From contig PBZV01000032.1 in the NCBI GenBank assembly GCA_002730325.1, positions 24,567-39,917 of the forward strand: a DNA stretch of 15,351 nt, given 5' to 3'. Source of the DNA: Nitrososphaerota archaeon. GTDB taxonomy: Archaea > Thermoproteota > Nitrososphaeria > Nitrososphaerales > Nitrosopumilaceae. Below are positions 1 through 6,550 of the stretch, in pieces (positions within the stretch are counted from its first letter, which is position 1; each line of letters begins with the position of its first letter). Under the pieces are notes generated by a model. It saw nothing but the letters and a program-made list of their open reading frames with translations, had not been told where the DNA came from and ran no database searches. The translations under genes and the position numbers were made by a program.

Positions 1-1386
1 TCTGATGTTTATGAATCATATATTGTTACAATACTTGCAGCATTACTAATTGCTGCATTAATTGGTGCTCCTAACTTTTTCCTTTATCCTATTTTAATTG
101 GGTCTTCTGGAATGGTTGCATCCATTATTGGAATTGTAATTGTTGGTTCTAAAAATGTCACAGATGTTATGAAACCCCTTAATCGTTCATTTTATGTTTC
201 AGCAGCTATTGCAATTGGATTAAACTATGTATTTATCATGCAATTTATCGGTGATTCTGCTTCATCATATGCATTATTTGGTTCAACTGTAATTGGTGTA
301 ATTTTAGTTCCAGTTATTCAAAAGATTACTGATAATTATACTAGTTACAAAAAAGGTCCTGTAAAAGAAATTGCAGATTCTGCAAAGTGGGGATATGCAT
401 CATTAACATTAATGGGAATTATCAAAGGAATGCAATCTACAGGACCATTCATGATTGCTTTAGTTGTTGCAATCATCGTATCTTATAGCATCGCATCAGG
501 TGCAGCACCTGAAGGTGCAGATCCAGTACTTTATGGAATCTTTGGTACTGCTATGACTGCTATGGCAATGTTGAGTCTAGCGGGAATTGTTCTAAGCATT
601 GATGCATTTGGCCCAATTGCAGATAATGCCGGTGGTATTGTTGAGATGACTGGAATGGGTGAGGAAAATCGTAAAGTAACTGATGAAATTGATGCAGTTG
701 GAAATACTACTAAAGCTGTAACAAAAGGATTTGCTATAGCTAGTGCTGCACTAGCTGCATTAGCAATGATTCAAGCATTTCAATTTGAAGCAGCTCATAT
801 TTTTGAAGGAGTTTTAGATTTAGATTATAGTTTAACCAATCCGGCAATTATTGTTGGATTGTTAATTGGTGGTTTGATTCCATTTATCATTACGGGCCAA
901 CTAATCAATGGTGTTTCTCGAGCTGCAGGAAAAATGGTTGATGAAGTTAGACGACAATTCAAAGCAGATACTGGAATTCTTGAAGGGACATCAAAACCTG
1001 ATTATGCTAAATGTGTAGATATCGCAACTGTTGCATCAATTAAAGAACTTTGGAAACCAGCTATTGTTGCAATTCTTTCACCGATAATTTTGGGAATTCT
1101 TTTGGGTCCTACTGCAGTAGCTGGATTGTTAATGGGTGCAGTTGTCACTGGAATTCTCTTGGCATATCATTTGGCAAACACTGGTGGTGCATGGGACAAT
1201 GCAAAGAAGTTAGTTGAAATGAAAGGCGAAAAAGGTTCTGAAGTTCACAAAGTTGCAGTTGTAGGTGATATTATTGGTGATCCATACAAAGATACAGCAG
1301 GTCCCGCACTTAACACTGTAATAAAATTACTAAACACTATTGCTATTGTATTTGTATCTGCATTTGTCGCAATACTTGCAATCTAA
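1..1386 (+). CDS. hppA: Membrane-bound proton-translocating pyrophosphatase, 3' part (5' end outside window)
   Basis: Integral membrane pump that couples hydrolysis of cytoplasmic pyrophosphate to proton export. The reading frame is open from base 1, and its first 37 codons (before the Met at 112) continue the same hydrophobic family sequence. The true start is therefore upstream and 461 residues are visible; full-length members are about 670-700 aa. Visible family motifs are DNAGGIVEM (from base 622), GNTTKAVTKG (700-729) and GDPYKDTAGPALN (about 1276-1314), whose Asp and Lys residues bind Mg-pyrophosphate. Multiple hydrophobic helices alternate with these loops, and the chain ends in a hydrophobic helix, as is usual. 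Lys at 712-714 and Thr at 721-723 replace the Ala and Gly of K+-dependent enzymes, which indicates the K+-independent H+-pumping class. The stop overlaps the end of the convergent gene by 4 bases. Family assignment is near certain; ion specificity is inferred from the motif. Confidence 0.96.
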   Translation, partial: SDVYESYIVTILAALLIAALIGAPNFFLYPILIGSSGMVASIIGIVIVGSKNVTDVMKPLNRSFYVSAAIAIGLNYVFIMQFIGDSASSYALFGSTVIGVILVPVIQKITDNYTSYKKGPVKEIADSAKWGYASLTLMGIIKGMQSTGPFMIALVVAIIVSYSIASGAAPEGADPVLYGIFGTAMTAMAMLSLAGIVLSIDAFGPIADNAGGIVEMTGMGEENRKVTDEIDAVGNTTKAVTKGFAIASAALAALAMIQAFQFEAAHIFEGVLDLDYSLTNPAIIVGLLIGGLIPFIITGQLINGVSRAAGKMVDEVRRQFKADTGILEGTSKPDYAKCVDIATVASIKELWKPAIVAILSPIILGILLGPTAVAGLLMGAVVTGILLAYHLANTGGAWDNAKKLVEMKGEKGSEVHKVAVVGDIIGDPYKDTAGPALNTVIKLLNTIAIVFVSAFVAILAI

Positions 1387-1565
1387 TCTTCAACAAATAG
1401 TGTCATATCTAATTCATCAATTTGAGATTGAATTGCTTTTTTCAAAGTTGTATTGTGTGCTTTACAGAATTTAAAATAATCATCTACTGAAATAAAACAT
1501 CCACAAATCCATTTTATTTTTTTATTTCCTTCGACTGTCAACTTTGAATATTTTTGTTCGGACAT
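1383..1565 (-). CDS. Hypothetical 60-aa protein with CxC...CxxH cluster
   Basis: I do not recognise this family. The 60-residue product is basic in its first half and acidic at the C-terminus. It contains Cys21-x-Cys23, then Cys34-x2-His37, an arrangement that could bind one zinc ion. Residues 28-56 look helical and amphipathic. It has no signal peptide or membrane segment, so it is probably cytoplasmic. It is convergent with the pyrophosphatase gene, sharing 4 bases at the stops. An AT-rich box lies about 24 bases upstream of the ATG and there is no Shine-Dalgarno sequence, which fits a leaderless mRNA. Coding status is supported by the clean ATG, the promoter position and the tight fit between neighbours. 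A metal-binding role is inference only. Confidence 0.7.
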   Translation of the reverse strand: MSEQKYSKLTVEGNKKIKWICGCFISVDDYFKFCKAHNTTLKKAIQSQIDELDMTLFVED

Positions 1566-1585
1566 GTAGTGGATTGATTTGATAA

Positions 1586-1593
1586 TTAATAAA
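1586..1593 (-). promoter_or_regulatory. TATA-like box for the 60-aa gene
   Basis: On the minus strand this reads TTTATTAA, centred about 24-25 bases before the ATG at 1565. That is the distance expected for an archaeal TATA box when transcription starts at or next to the start codon. No Shine-Dalgarno site is present, which agrees with leaderless initiation. Assigned from position and composition only; AT-rich DNA makes chance matches common. Confidence 0.3.
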
Positions 1594-1621
1594 ATCTAGT
1601 CTTTTGTAAAAAGAAAAAAGA

Positions 1622-1879
1622 TTAAGGACAACCTTCCATTTTTTGGATAAAGTAGCCTTTTTCTTTAATTGCCTGCTCTACAGGCTCTGGTGCTCCTTGT
1701 GAGTGACAGAATTGACATTCATTTGTAGTCATTTCTGCTTCCCCTTCACCTACTGATTGTAACCACTCTTTGCCATATGTGAGGGCTTTATCGTGATCTT
1801 TTTCACCAGTAATTACATCAAAGTGCATGGTATGACCATCTGCTGCTTTGACATATGTGTCGTATACGTGAATTTCCAT
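1622..1879 (-). CDS. DUF2024 family protein
   Basis: Small 85-aa soluble protein matching DUF2024 in its opening pattern: a beta strand with VYDTYVK, then TMHFDV, a helix with YGKEWL, and a Cys-x-x-Cys-His motif (Cys55, Cys58, His59). A further Cys84 lies next to the C-terminus. Length and motif order match the family, which has structures but no established biochemical function. The CxxC pair could bind metal or act in redox chemistry; that is inference. The gene stands alone between its neighbours, with an AT-rich promoter-like box about 24 bases upstream of the ATG and no ribosome binding site, so it is probably transcribed leaderless on its own. Confidence 0.85.
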   Translation of the reverse strand: MEIHVYDTYVKAADGHTMHFDVITGEKDHDKALTYGKEWLQSVGEGEAEMTTNECQFCHSQGAPEPVEQAIKEKGYFIQKMEGCP

Positions 1880-1899
1880 AATTAATTACAAAAAAGGGG

Positions 1900-1907
1900 A
1901 TATTTAA
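1900..1907 (-). promoter_or_regulatory. TATA-like box for the DUF2024 gene
   Basis: On the minus strand this reads TTAAATAT within a longer AT stretch, centred about 24 bases upstream of the ATG at 1879. The spacing fits an archaeal TATA box driving a leaderless transcript. Supported by position only. Confidence 0.35.
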
Positions 1908-1927
1908 TTTAAAATGATATTCTCTTT

Positions 1928-3262
1928 TCATGGATTCAAATATCTCATAATTTTTGGATGACATAAAATTGAGCTGTGAGATGCTGAATCAGTTCCAATT
2001 CCATAACTAATAGTGGAATCCCCTACAAAGTATAATCCTTTAACTTCGTTAATTTCGTGTGGCATTTTTTGTTTCCATACCATTCCTGGTTTTTTTACTA
2101 CAGCTTCCACAAGACTCCATGCCATAGGTCGTTCCCATAGTAGATATTTTTTAAAATCAGGATAAATTTCTGAAATCTCATTTTTCATTTTTTCGCTGAC
2201 TTCTCTGATCTTTGATGGATCTTTGGTATACTCTGAGGGAACTGGTGTTCCTGCTATGAGAAGATGTTCTCCCTGAGGTGATACTTTTGAAGTGATATTT
2301 GAAATAAAAAAAATCCCTTTTGTTGTAAAATTTTCTTCAATTGGAAAAACAACTTGATTCGAATCAATTTTCTTGGATGTACAAAAATGAGTTTCAATCA
2401 CTGATGTAGTTTTGTTTAGCTTTTCCACTTTTTTCAAAAATTCTTCTTTAAACACAGATTTATCAAATAACTGCCTTACAGCCATGTAAGCTGGATTAGA
2501 TACCACAACACAATTTGATTCTATAAATTTATCATTCTGATCAATTACTCCTTTTACGTGTCCTTTTTCAACTACGATTTTTTTGATGTATGAATTGAGT
2601 AGAATTTTGTTATTTTTTTCATGAACATATTCTGTTAACAGTTCAGAAATTTTATCATATCCTCCTTCGGTGGGATATGCAAATTCACTAGTTCCTCCTT
2701 TAAATGGATTGGACCTTATCATTGTTCTTACAAATTCTCCTAATGAGACATGTTCTGGTGTATCTGCAAAGGCAAGCATACAAACTGCATCAAAAAATGA
2801 TTTAATTTTTTTGTCGAGTTTTTTAGTAATTTCTGTTAATGACTTATTGTCTAACTTTTCTGCTTTTTCCATTGATGAGAATGCCATTGGAAGTAAAATG
2901 AATAATAATTTTAGGCGATTTGAAAATGGAATCATTGATAATTTTAGAATATCGACAATCCCTCTAGGATATTTAAAAAATTTCTTTCCTTGAAAAAATT
3001 TAATCTTATCAACTTTTGTGAGTTTTAATCTTGAAACAATCCCTATTTTTTCTAAAATTTGATAAACTGCTGATGTCTTGTAAAATGGCATAATGTGAAA
3101 TCCATTATCGAGTATATGATTTCGAAATAAGGAACATGCTGTTCTACCTCCTACCTTTGAGTTTTTTTCAAACACTTGTACTGAAATATTTTCATTTGTT
3201 AACAATGCTGCAGTGGATAATCCACTAATTCCTGCTCCAATAATTATCACATTTTTTGTCAA
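1928..3262 (-). CDS. NAD(P)/FAD-dependent oxidoreductase, phytoene desaturase/amine oxidase-like
   Basis: Flavoprotein of 444 aa in the CrtI/amine-oxidase superfamily. The N-terminus carries the FAD Rossmann motif GAGISG (residues 9-14), the acidic end of the second strand at Glu32 and the following GGRT (38-41). The C-terminus has GLYFVGDST followed by a small-residue stretch, the family's second FAD contact. CrtI enzymes run near 500 aa, so this is a compact relative and may act on a carotenoid, a quinone side chain or another isoprenoid; the substrate cannot be read. The start is TTG: an in-frame stop lies 13-15 bases upstream, and the first internal ATG would remove the FAD fold. A GGGG run sits 15 bases before the TTG, too far for a good ribosome site. 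No neighbouring gene belongs to an obvious carotenoid pathway. Confidence 0.87.
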   Translation of the reverse strand: MTKNVIIIGAGISGLSTAALLTNENISVQVFEKNSKVGGRTACSLFRNHILDNGFHIMPFYKTSAVYQILEKIGIVSRLKLTKVDKIKFFQGKKFFKYPRGIVDILKLSMIPFSNRLKLLFILLPMAFSSMEKAEKLDNKSLTEITKKLDKKIKSFFDAVCMLAFADTPEHVSLGEFVRTMIRSNPFKGGTSEFAYPTEGGYDKISELLTEYVHEKNNKILLNSYIKKIVVEKGHVKGVIDQNDKFIESNCVVVSNPAYMAVRQLFDKSVFKEEFLKKVEKLNKTTSVIETHFCTSKKIDSNQVVFPIEENFTTKGIFFISNITSKVSPQGEHLLIAGTPVPSEYTKDPSKIREVSEKMKNEISEIYPDFKKYLLWERPMAWSLVEAVVKKPGMVWKQKMPHEINEVKGLYFVGDSTISYGIGTDSASHSSILCHPKIMRYLNP

Positions 3263-3332
3263 ATCTAAAAAAAATTACCCCTCAATTCTTTTAAACTGCT
3301 ACTAAAAATTTCCATACTGGCACTATGTATGA

Positions 3333-3338
3333 TTTACA
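3333..3338 (+). promoter_or_regulatory. TATA-like element for the cyclophilin-like gene
   Basis: TTTACA followed by a T-rich stretch lies about 25-30 bases before the ATG at 3363, in the 100-base divergent gap. No Shine-Dalgarno sequence precedes that ATG, so leaderless transcription is likely. Weak evidence; the gap must also hold the promoter of the minus-strand flavoprotein gene. Confidence 0.22.
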
Positions 3339-3362
3339 TTTTTTAACCTCAAAAGTTTTCTA

Positions 3363-3776
3363 ATGCTAAAATTATCTAAATTCATGAAGCATGTAGTTGA
3401 AATTAAAATTCCTTCTTTACCTTCTATCCTTTTTGAATTAGATGATTCCAATTCCCCTAAAACTGTAAACGATTTTCTTTTGGCATTGCCTTTTACAGTT
3501 GATCTTAATGTCTGGGGTGATGAAATTTATTCTTCAAAATCTCCAATTGCACAACCTGAAGAAAATGCAAAACAACTAGTTTCCCTTTATGATGTTGCAT
3601 ATTGGCCTACTGGAAAAGCAATTTGTCTATTTTTTGGTCCTACTCCAATTGGAAATCCTGGAGAAATAACTCCTGCATCTGCTGTTAATGTGATTGGCAA
3701 GATCATGACAACTGATAAGACCATTCTTGATAATGTTGATGGGAATCGTGCAGAATTTAGTTTACAATCAAATTAA
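3363..3776 (+). CDS. Cyclophilin-like fold protein (PF04126/DUF369 type)
   Basis: A 137-aa protein resembling the archaeal/Thermotoga cyclophilin-like family. Recognisable parts are an opening strand (VVEIKIP), a helix following 'SPKTVNDFLLALPF', the segment VWGDEIY, then DVAYWPTGKAICLFFGPTP near the middle and the closing 'ASAVNVIGKI'. The family shares the cyclophilin beta-barrel, but prolyl isomerase activity is not established, and the product lacks the usual cyclophilin signatures. The ATG at 3363 is used because a TATA-like element lies at leaderless distance; the ATG at 3384 gives a 130-aa product nearer the family start and is a real alternative. Its stop shares the palindromic TTAA at 3773-3776 with the stop of the convergent JAMM gene. 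Confidence 0.85.
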   Translation: MLKLSKFMKHVVEIKIPSLPSILFELDDSNSPKTVNDFLLALPFTVDLNVWGDEIYSSKSPIAQPEENAKQLVSLYDVAYWPTGKAICLFFGPTPIGNPGEITPASAVNVIGKIMTTDKTILDNVDGNRAEFSLQSN

Positions 3777-4207
3777 TTTTGAATTGGAATCTCTGAAATA
3801 CCTGATTCTAATACATATGCTTTGAAGTTTTTATTCATCCCAGAATAAATTATCCAAACATATGAATTATTTTCCATAAATTTCTTATCTGTATTTGATG
3901 GATATGCTTCTGAGTTTGGATGTGAATGAAAAATTCCAATAATTTCTAAATTCATTTCTTTCTCTTTTTGATGCATCTCCAAAGTTTGTTCTGGTGATAA
4001 TGTGAATTCTACTGGAGATGAGTCGATGTTTTCTGTTAACCAAATTTCTTTTACTGTGTATGTTTCATTATTTTTATCTCCGTATAAAATCGCACATGAT
4101 TCATTTGGTTCTTCTTTATGAGAATGGTCTAAGAGAATTTTTTTCTGTGATTTTGAAAGAATAATTTTTTGCAAATCTATTCTACGTTTACAGTTCCTAC
4201 CATCCAT
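3773..4207 (-). CDS. JAMM/MPN+ metalloprotease (Mov34/Rpn11-like, possible deSAMPylase)
   Basis: Zinc isopeptidase domain protein. The full JAMM signature is present: Glu36, then His94-x-His96-x7-Ser104-x2-Asp107, so the site should be active. Archaeal members include enzymes that remove ubiquitin-like SAMP modifiers from target proteins; others cleave small conjugates or mature sulfur carriers. The domain fills nearly the whole protein, with no other domain. From the ATG at 4207 the product is 144 aa and its first 31 bases overlap the 3' end of the upstream cupredoxin gene. The first 11 residues (MDGRNCKRRID) look like a frame-shadow of that gene. A TTG at 4174-4172, two bases after the cupredoxin stop, would give 133 aa starting at the family-like KIILSKSQ segment and may be the true start. 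Neither site has a clear ribosome binding sequence. It is probably cotranscribed with the cupredoxin gene. Confidence 0.88.
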   Translation of the reverse strand: MDGRNCKRRIDLQKIILSKSQKKILLDHSHKEEPNESCAILYGDKNNETYTVKEIWLTENIDSSPVEFTLSPEQTLEMHQKEKEMNLEIIGIFHSHPNSEAYPSNTDKKFMENNSYVWIIYSGMNKNFKAYVLESGISEIPIQN

Positions 4208-5262
4208 GGATGGAATGTACAGTAATAATCATAACTTCCTACCTCTGTAAATGTGAATTCAAAAACATCCCCTGCTGACATCATTTCTGAATCAAACAAT
4301 CCATCTGCCTCTGGTACTTGACCTGATGTTACTGTGTGAACTGTACTGTCTACATTATCCCATATAATTGCAGTTCCAACTGTAACATCAATTACTTGTG
4401 GGTCATAGTAAACTTGCCCATCCTCTGGAATTCCTGCACCTTGTGGAATTGAAACTTTTTGTGGTTCTTTTGGTTCTTCAATAATTATCGTTGCAATCAT
4501 CCAAGGATGCACAATACACAAATATTCGTATTCTCCAATTTCTAAGTTATTTGTATCTAAAGTGAAAACATCTCCTGCACTCATTAAACTAGAATCAAAT
4601 GTTTCTCCAAAGTCTTCTGAACTAGTAACTGTATGCGCTACAGAATCTGCATTTGTCCATTCTATATTATATCCCTGTGACACTATTGCAACATCTGGTT
4701 TGTAATCTGGGTTCCCTTCTTGTGCAGAGCCCTCGATAATCTCAATTGCAAAAATTGGTCCTGACGGTGTAATGTCCTCACTTGGTTCTTCGATTTGAAC
4801 TGGTGGTATCATGTATGTATCTGGACTAACAAATCCAAATGCCAACCATACAATAATTCCTGTGGCTGCTGCCATGCCTGAAATAGATCCTATTGGCTTA
4901 ACATATTGAGGATGCTTCATTGCTAAATATGCAATGAGAATAGCTGGGAATGCAATTGCCATTAAAATTCCTGCAATTGTAACTGTAAAGTTTGATGTAT
5001 TCATTGTAAATGCAAACATCCCGAACCCCAATGCAATTGAAACAATTACCAAAGTGGTTGCTTTTGCTTTATTACTAGTTGAAACTCCACCATCTAAGAT
5101 ACCTACTGCGAGGAAAATTAATCCGATAAACATAGTCAAACCAGTCATAGCATGCATGCCGTCGATGAACGTGTGCGCGATACCTGCGTACGATATCACA
5201 ACTCCAGCCAAACCTATGGCTGTTAGTCCCATTCCCGGCATCATGAGGTCCCAATTACTCAT
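4177..5262 (-). CDS. Membrane-anchored double cupredoxin (plastocyanin-like, type 1 copper)
   Basis: 361-aa electron-transfer protein. The first 147 residues hold about five hydrophobic helices (roughly 8-29, 38-57, 67-87, 92-114, 125-146). Then follow two tandem cupredoxin domains predicted to lie outside the membrane. Domain 1 (about 168-262) has copper ligands His210, Cys249, His252 and Met255; domain 2 (about 268-361) has His309, Cys348, His351 and Met354. Both end in Cys-x2-HPWM, so both type 1 sites look intact. Ammonia-oxidising archaea use many such blue-copper proteins in place of cytochrome c. This one would tether two copper centres to the membrane and could pass electrons between respiratory complexes; its exact partners are inferred. 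It is divergent from haem O synthase across 98 bases. The JAMM gene overlaps its 3' end. Confidence 0.93.
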   Translation of the reverse strand: MSNWDLMMPGMGLTAIGLAGVVISYAGIAHTFIDGMHAMTGLTMFIGLIFLAVGILDGGVSTSNKAKATTLVIVSIALGFGMFAFTMNTSNFTVTIAGILMAIAFPAILIAYLAMKHPQYVKPIGSISGMAAATGIIVWLAFGFVSPDTYMIPPVQIEEPSEDITPSGPIFAIEIIEGSAQEGNPDYKPDVAIVSQGYNIEWTNADSVAHTVTSSEDFGETFDSSLMSAGDVFTLDTNNLEIGEYEYLCIVHPWMIATIIIEEPKEPQKVSIPQGAGIPEDGQVYYDPQVIDVTVGTAIIWDNVDSTVHTVTSGQVPEADGLFDSEMMSAGDVFEFTFTEVGSYDYYCTFHPWMVGTVNVE

Positions 5263-5347
5263 TTAAAGTAGCTGATAGGAGTGAGATACTTATTCCTTTT
5301 GAAATTGTATAGATCAGATATACGAAGAAATTAAATGGCTTTGGAAT

Positions 5348-5352
5348 AGGAT
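5348..5352 (+). promoter_or_regulatory. Ribosome binding site supporting the TTG start of ctaB
   Basis: AGGAT lies 8 bases before the TTG at 5361. An in-frame TAG at 5352-5354 excludes any earlier start, and the next Met is at residue 26, inside the first membrane helix. Together these fix TTG as the start. Confidence 0.45.
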
Positions 5353-5360
5353 AGAGTGAA

Positions 5361-6248
5361 TTGGGATTAAAAGAAATACTGGAAATATCCAAACCCCGGA
5401 TTATTGTTCTTCTAGTTATCACTGCTGTTACATCGATGTATGCTGCAAGTAAATTAGTTGATGGTGCACCTGAACTTGAATTATCTCATTATTTGCACAT
5501 TATTGTTGCTGGTGCATTGGCTTCAGCCGGTTCTAGTGCTCTGAATCACTATTATGATAAAGATATTGATCCTAAAATGACTCGAACTAGTTCTAGACCT
5601 ATCCCATCTGGACGAATGGCATCCTCACATGTTTTGATATATGGTTTGGCCGTTAGTTGTATCTCTGTGATATATGGATTCTTTGCACTAAATATTGTCA
5701 CTGCATTTTTTATTGCAGTTGGCATTTTCTCTTACGTTATAATCTATACTGTTTGGTTAAAACGTCTTAATTCTTCAAATATTGTTATTGGTGGAATTGC
5801 AGGCAGTGCCGCAGCTTGGGCTGGATGGGCTGCAGCTACTGGAAGTTTAGATTTGTTAGGATTTTTGGTTGGATTTTTGGTGTTTGTTTGGACTCCTTCT
5901 CACTTTTGGTGTCTTGCTATGAAAATTAAAGACGAATATGCCCAGGCAAATGTTCCTATGTTACCTGTAGTTATTGGGATGCAAAAAACATCAAAATACA
6001 TTTTAGGTAATACGATAATTTTACTTCCGTTTTCATTATTACTTGCATTTATTCCAGATGGATTGGGAATTGTTTACACTGTAATTGCTGCAGTATCTGG
6101 AGGATTGATGCTTGCATATCATTATAAATTAACAAAGACTCCTACTTCTGAATTTGCTTGGAAAGCATACAAGGTAACTGCACCTTATCTTACAATAATT
6201 TTTGTAGCTGTTGCATTAGATGCAGCATTTCATTTTCCCTTATTTTAG
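5361..6248 (+). CDS. ctaB: Protoheme IX farnesyltransferase (haem O synthase)
   Basis: UbiA-superfamily prenyltransferase that adds a farnesyl group to haem B, making haem O for haem-copper terminal oxidases; it acts in the cytoplasmic membrane. The 295-aa length matches the family. The first Asp-rich motif is N62-x3-D66-x3-D70 with the following R75 and R79-P80-IPSG. The YT-x-WLKR segment is at 129-135, and the second conserved loop is HFWCLAMKIKDEY (181-193) followed by NVPMLPVV. About seven to nine hydrophobic helices are visible. The start is TTG with AGGAT 8 bases upstream. The gene is divergent from the membrane cupredoxin and ends 3 bases before the stop of the convergent small gene. 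The placement suggests linked needs of the aerobic respiratory chain. Confidence 0.95.
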   Translation: MGLKEILEISKPRIIVLLVITAVTSMYAASKLVDGAPELELSHYLHIIVAGALASAGSSALNHYYDKDIDPKMTRTSSRPIPSGRMASSHVLIYGLAVSCISVIYGFFALNIVTAFFIAVGIFSYVIIYTVWLKRLNSSNIVIGGIAGSAAAWAGWAAATGSLDLLGFLVGFLVFVWTPSHFWCLAMKIKDEYAQANVPMLPVVIGMQKTSKYILGNTIILLPFSLLLAFIPDGLGIVYTVIAAVSGGLMLAYHYKLTKTPTSEFAWKAYKVTAPYLTIIFVAVALDAAFHFPLF

Positions 6249-6251
6249 AAA

Positions 6252-6548
6252 TTATTTATCAATACCTGGGAAACTGGCTTCGTAATCCTTTTCCATTACT
6301 TCTTTATTTTGTTCTTCGATTTCATCTACTTCTTTTTCAATAATTACTACCTCTATTCGACGCTCTTCTTTTGTAATCCATGATACTTTGATGAGGCCCA
6401 ATATTTCTAAATCTAAAAGTATTTTGTTAAATTTAGCATTTGGAATTTCATATTCCTCTTTAAGTAAAATCTTTTGAAGCTCAACATCCGTTAATGATTT
6501 TGCTTCTTTGATTTTATCAAATACTGTATTTCGAATTGGAATTGCCAT
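6252..6548 (-). CDS. Small winged-helix-like protein downstream of cdc48
   Basis: 98-aa soluble protein I cannot name. Residues 1-60 have the helix pattern of a winged helix domain: a helix with VFDKIKEAK, a 'SLTDVELQKIL' helix, then 'PNAKFNKILLDLEILGLIKVSWI' resembling a recognition helix and the start of the wing. A beta strand (RRIEVVIIEKE) and a highly acidic tail rich in Glu follow. The fold is inferred from pattern only, and it could bind protein rather than DNA. The ATG lies 2 bases after the Cdc48 stop with GGAT just before it, so the two are almost certainly translated from one mRNA. This makes an adaptor or regulator tied to Cdc48 a reasonable but unproven idea. Its stop lies 3 bases from the end of convergent ctaB. 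Confidence 0.82.
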   Translation of the reverse strand: MAIPIRNTVFDKIKEAKSLTDVELQKILLKEEYEIPNAKFNKILLDLEILGLIKVSWITKEERRIEVVIIEKEVDEIEEQNKEVMEKDYEASFPGIDK

Positions 6549-6550
6549 TT

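Noticed and set aside
1594..1621. Poly-A/T tracts as terminators
   Set aside because: T-rich stretches occur in almost every gap of this AT-rich DNA, so no single one can be assigned as a terminator from sequence alone.
4934..5266. Plus-strand open frame opposite the cupredoxin membrane segment
   Set aside because: It mirrors the membrane-helix codons of the real gene; its low-complexity Ile/Ala/Pro content is a reverse-complement artefact.
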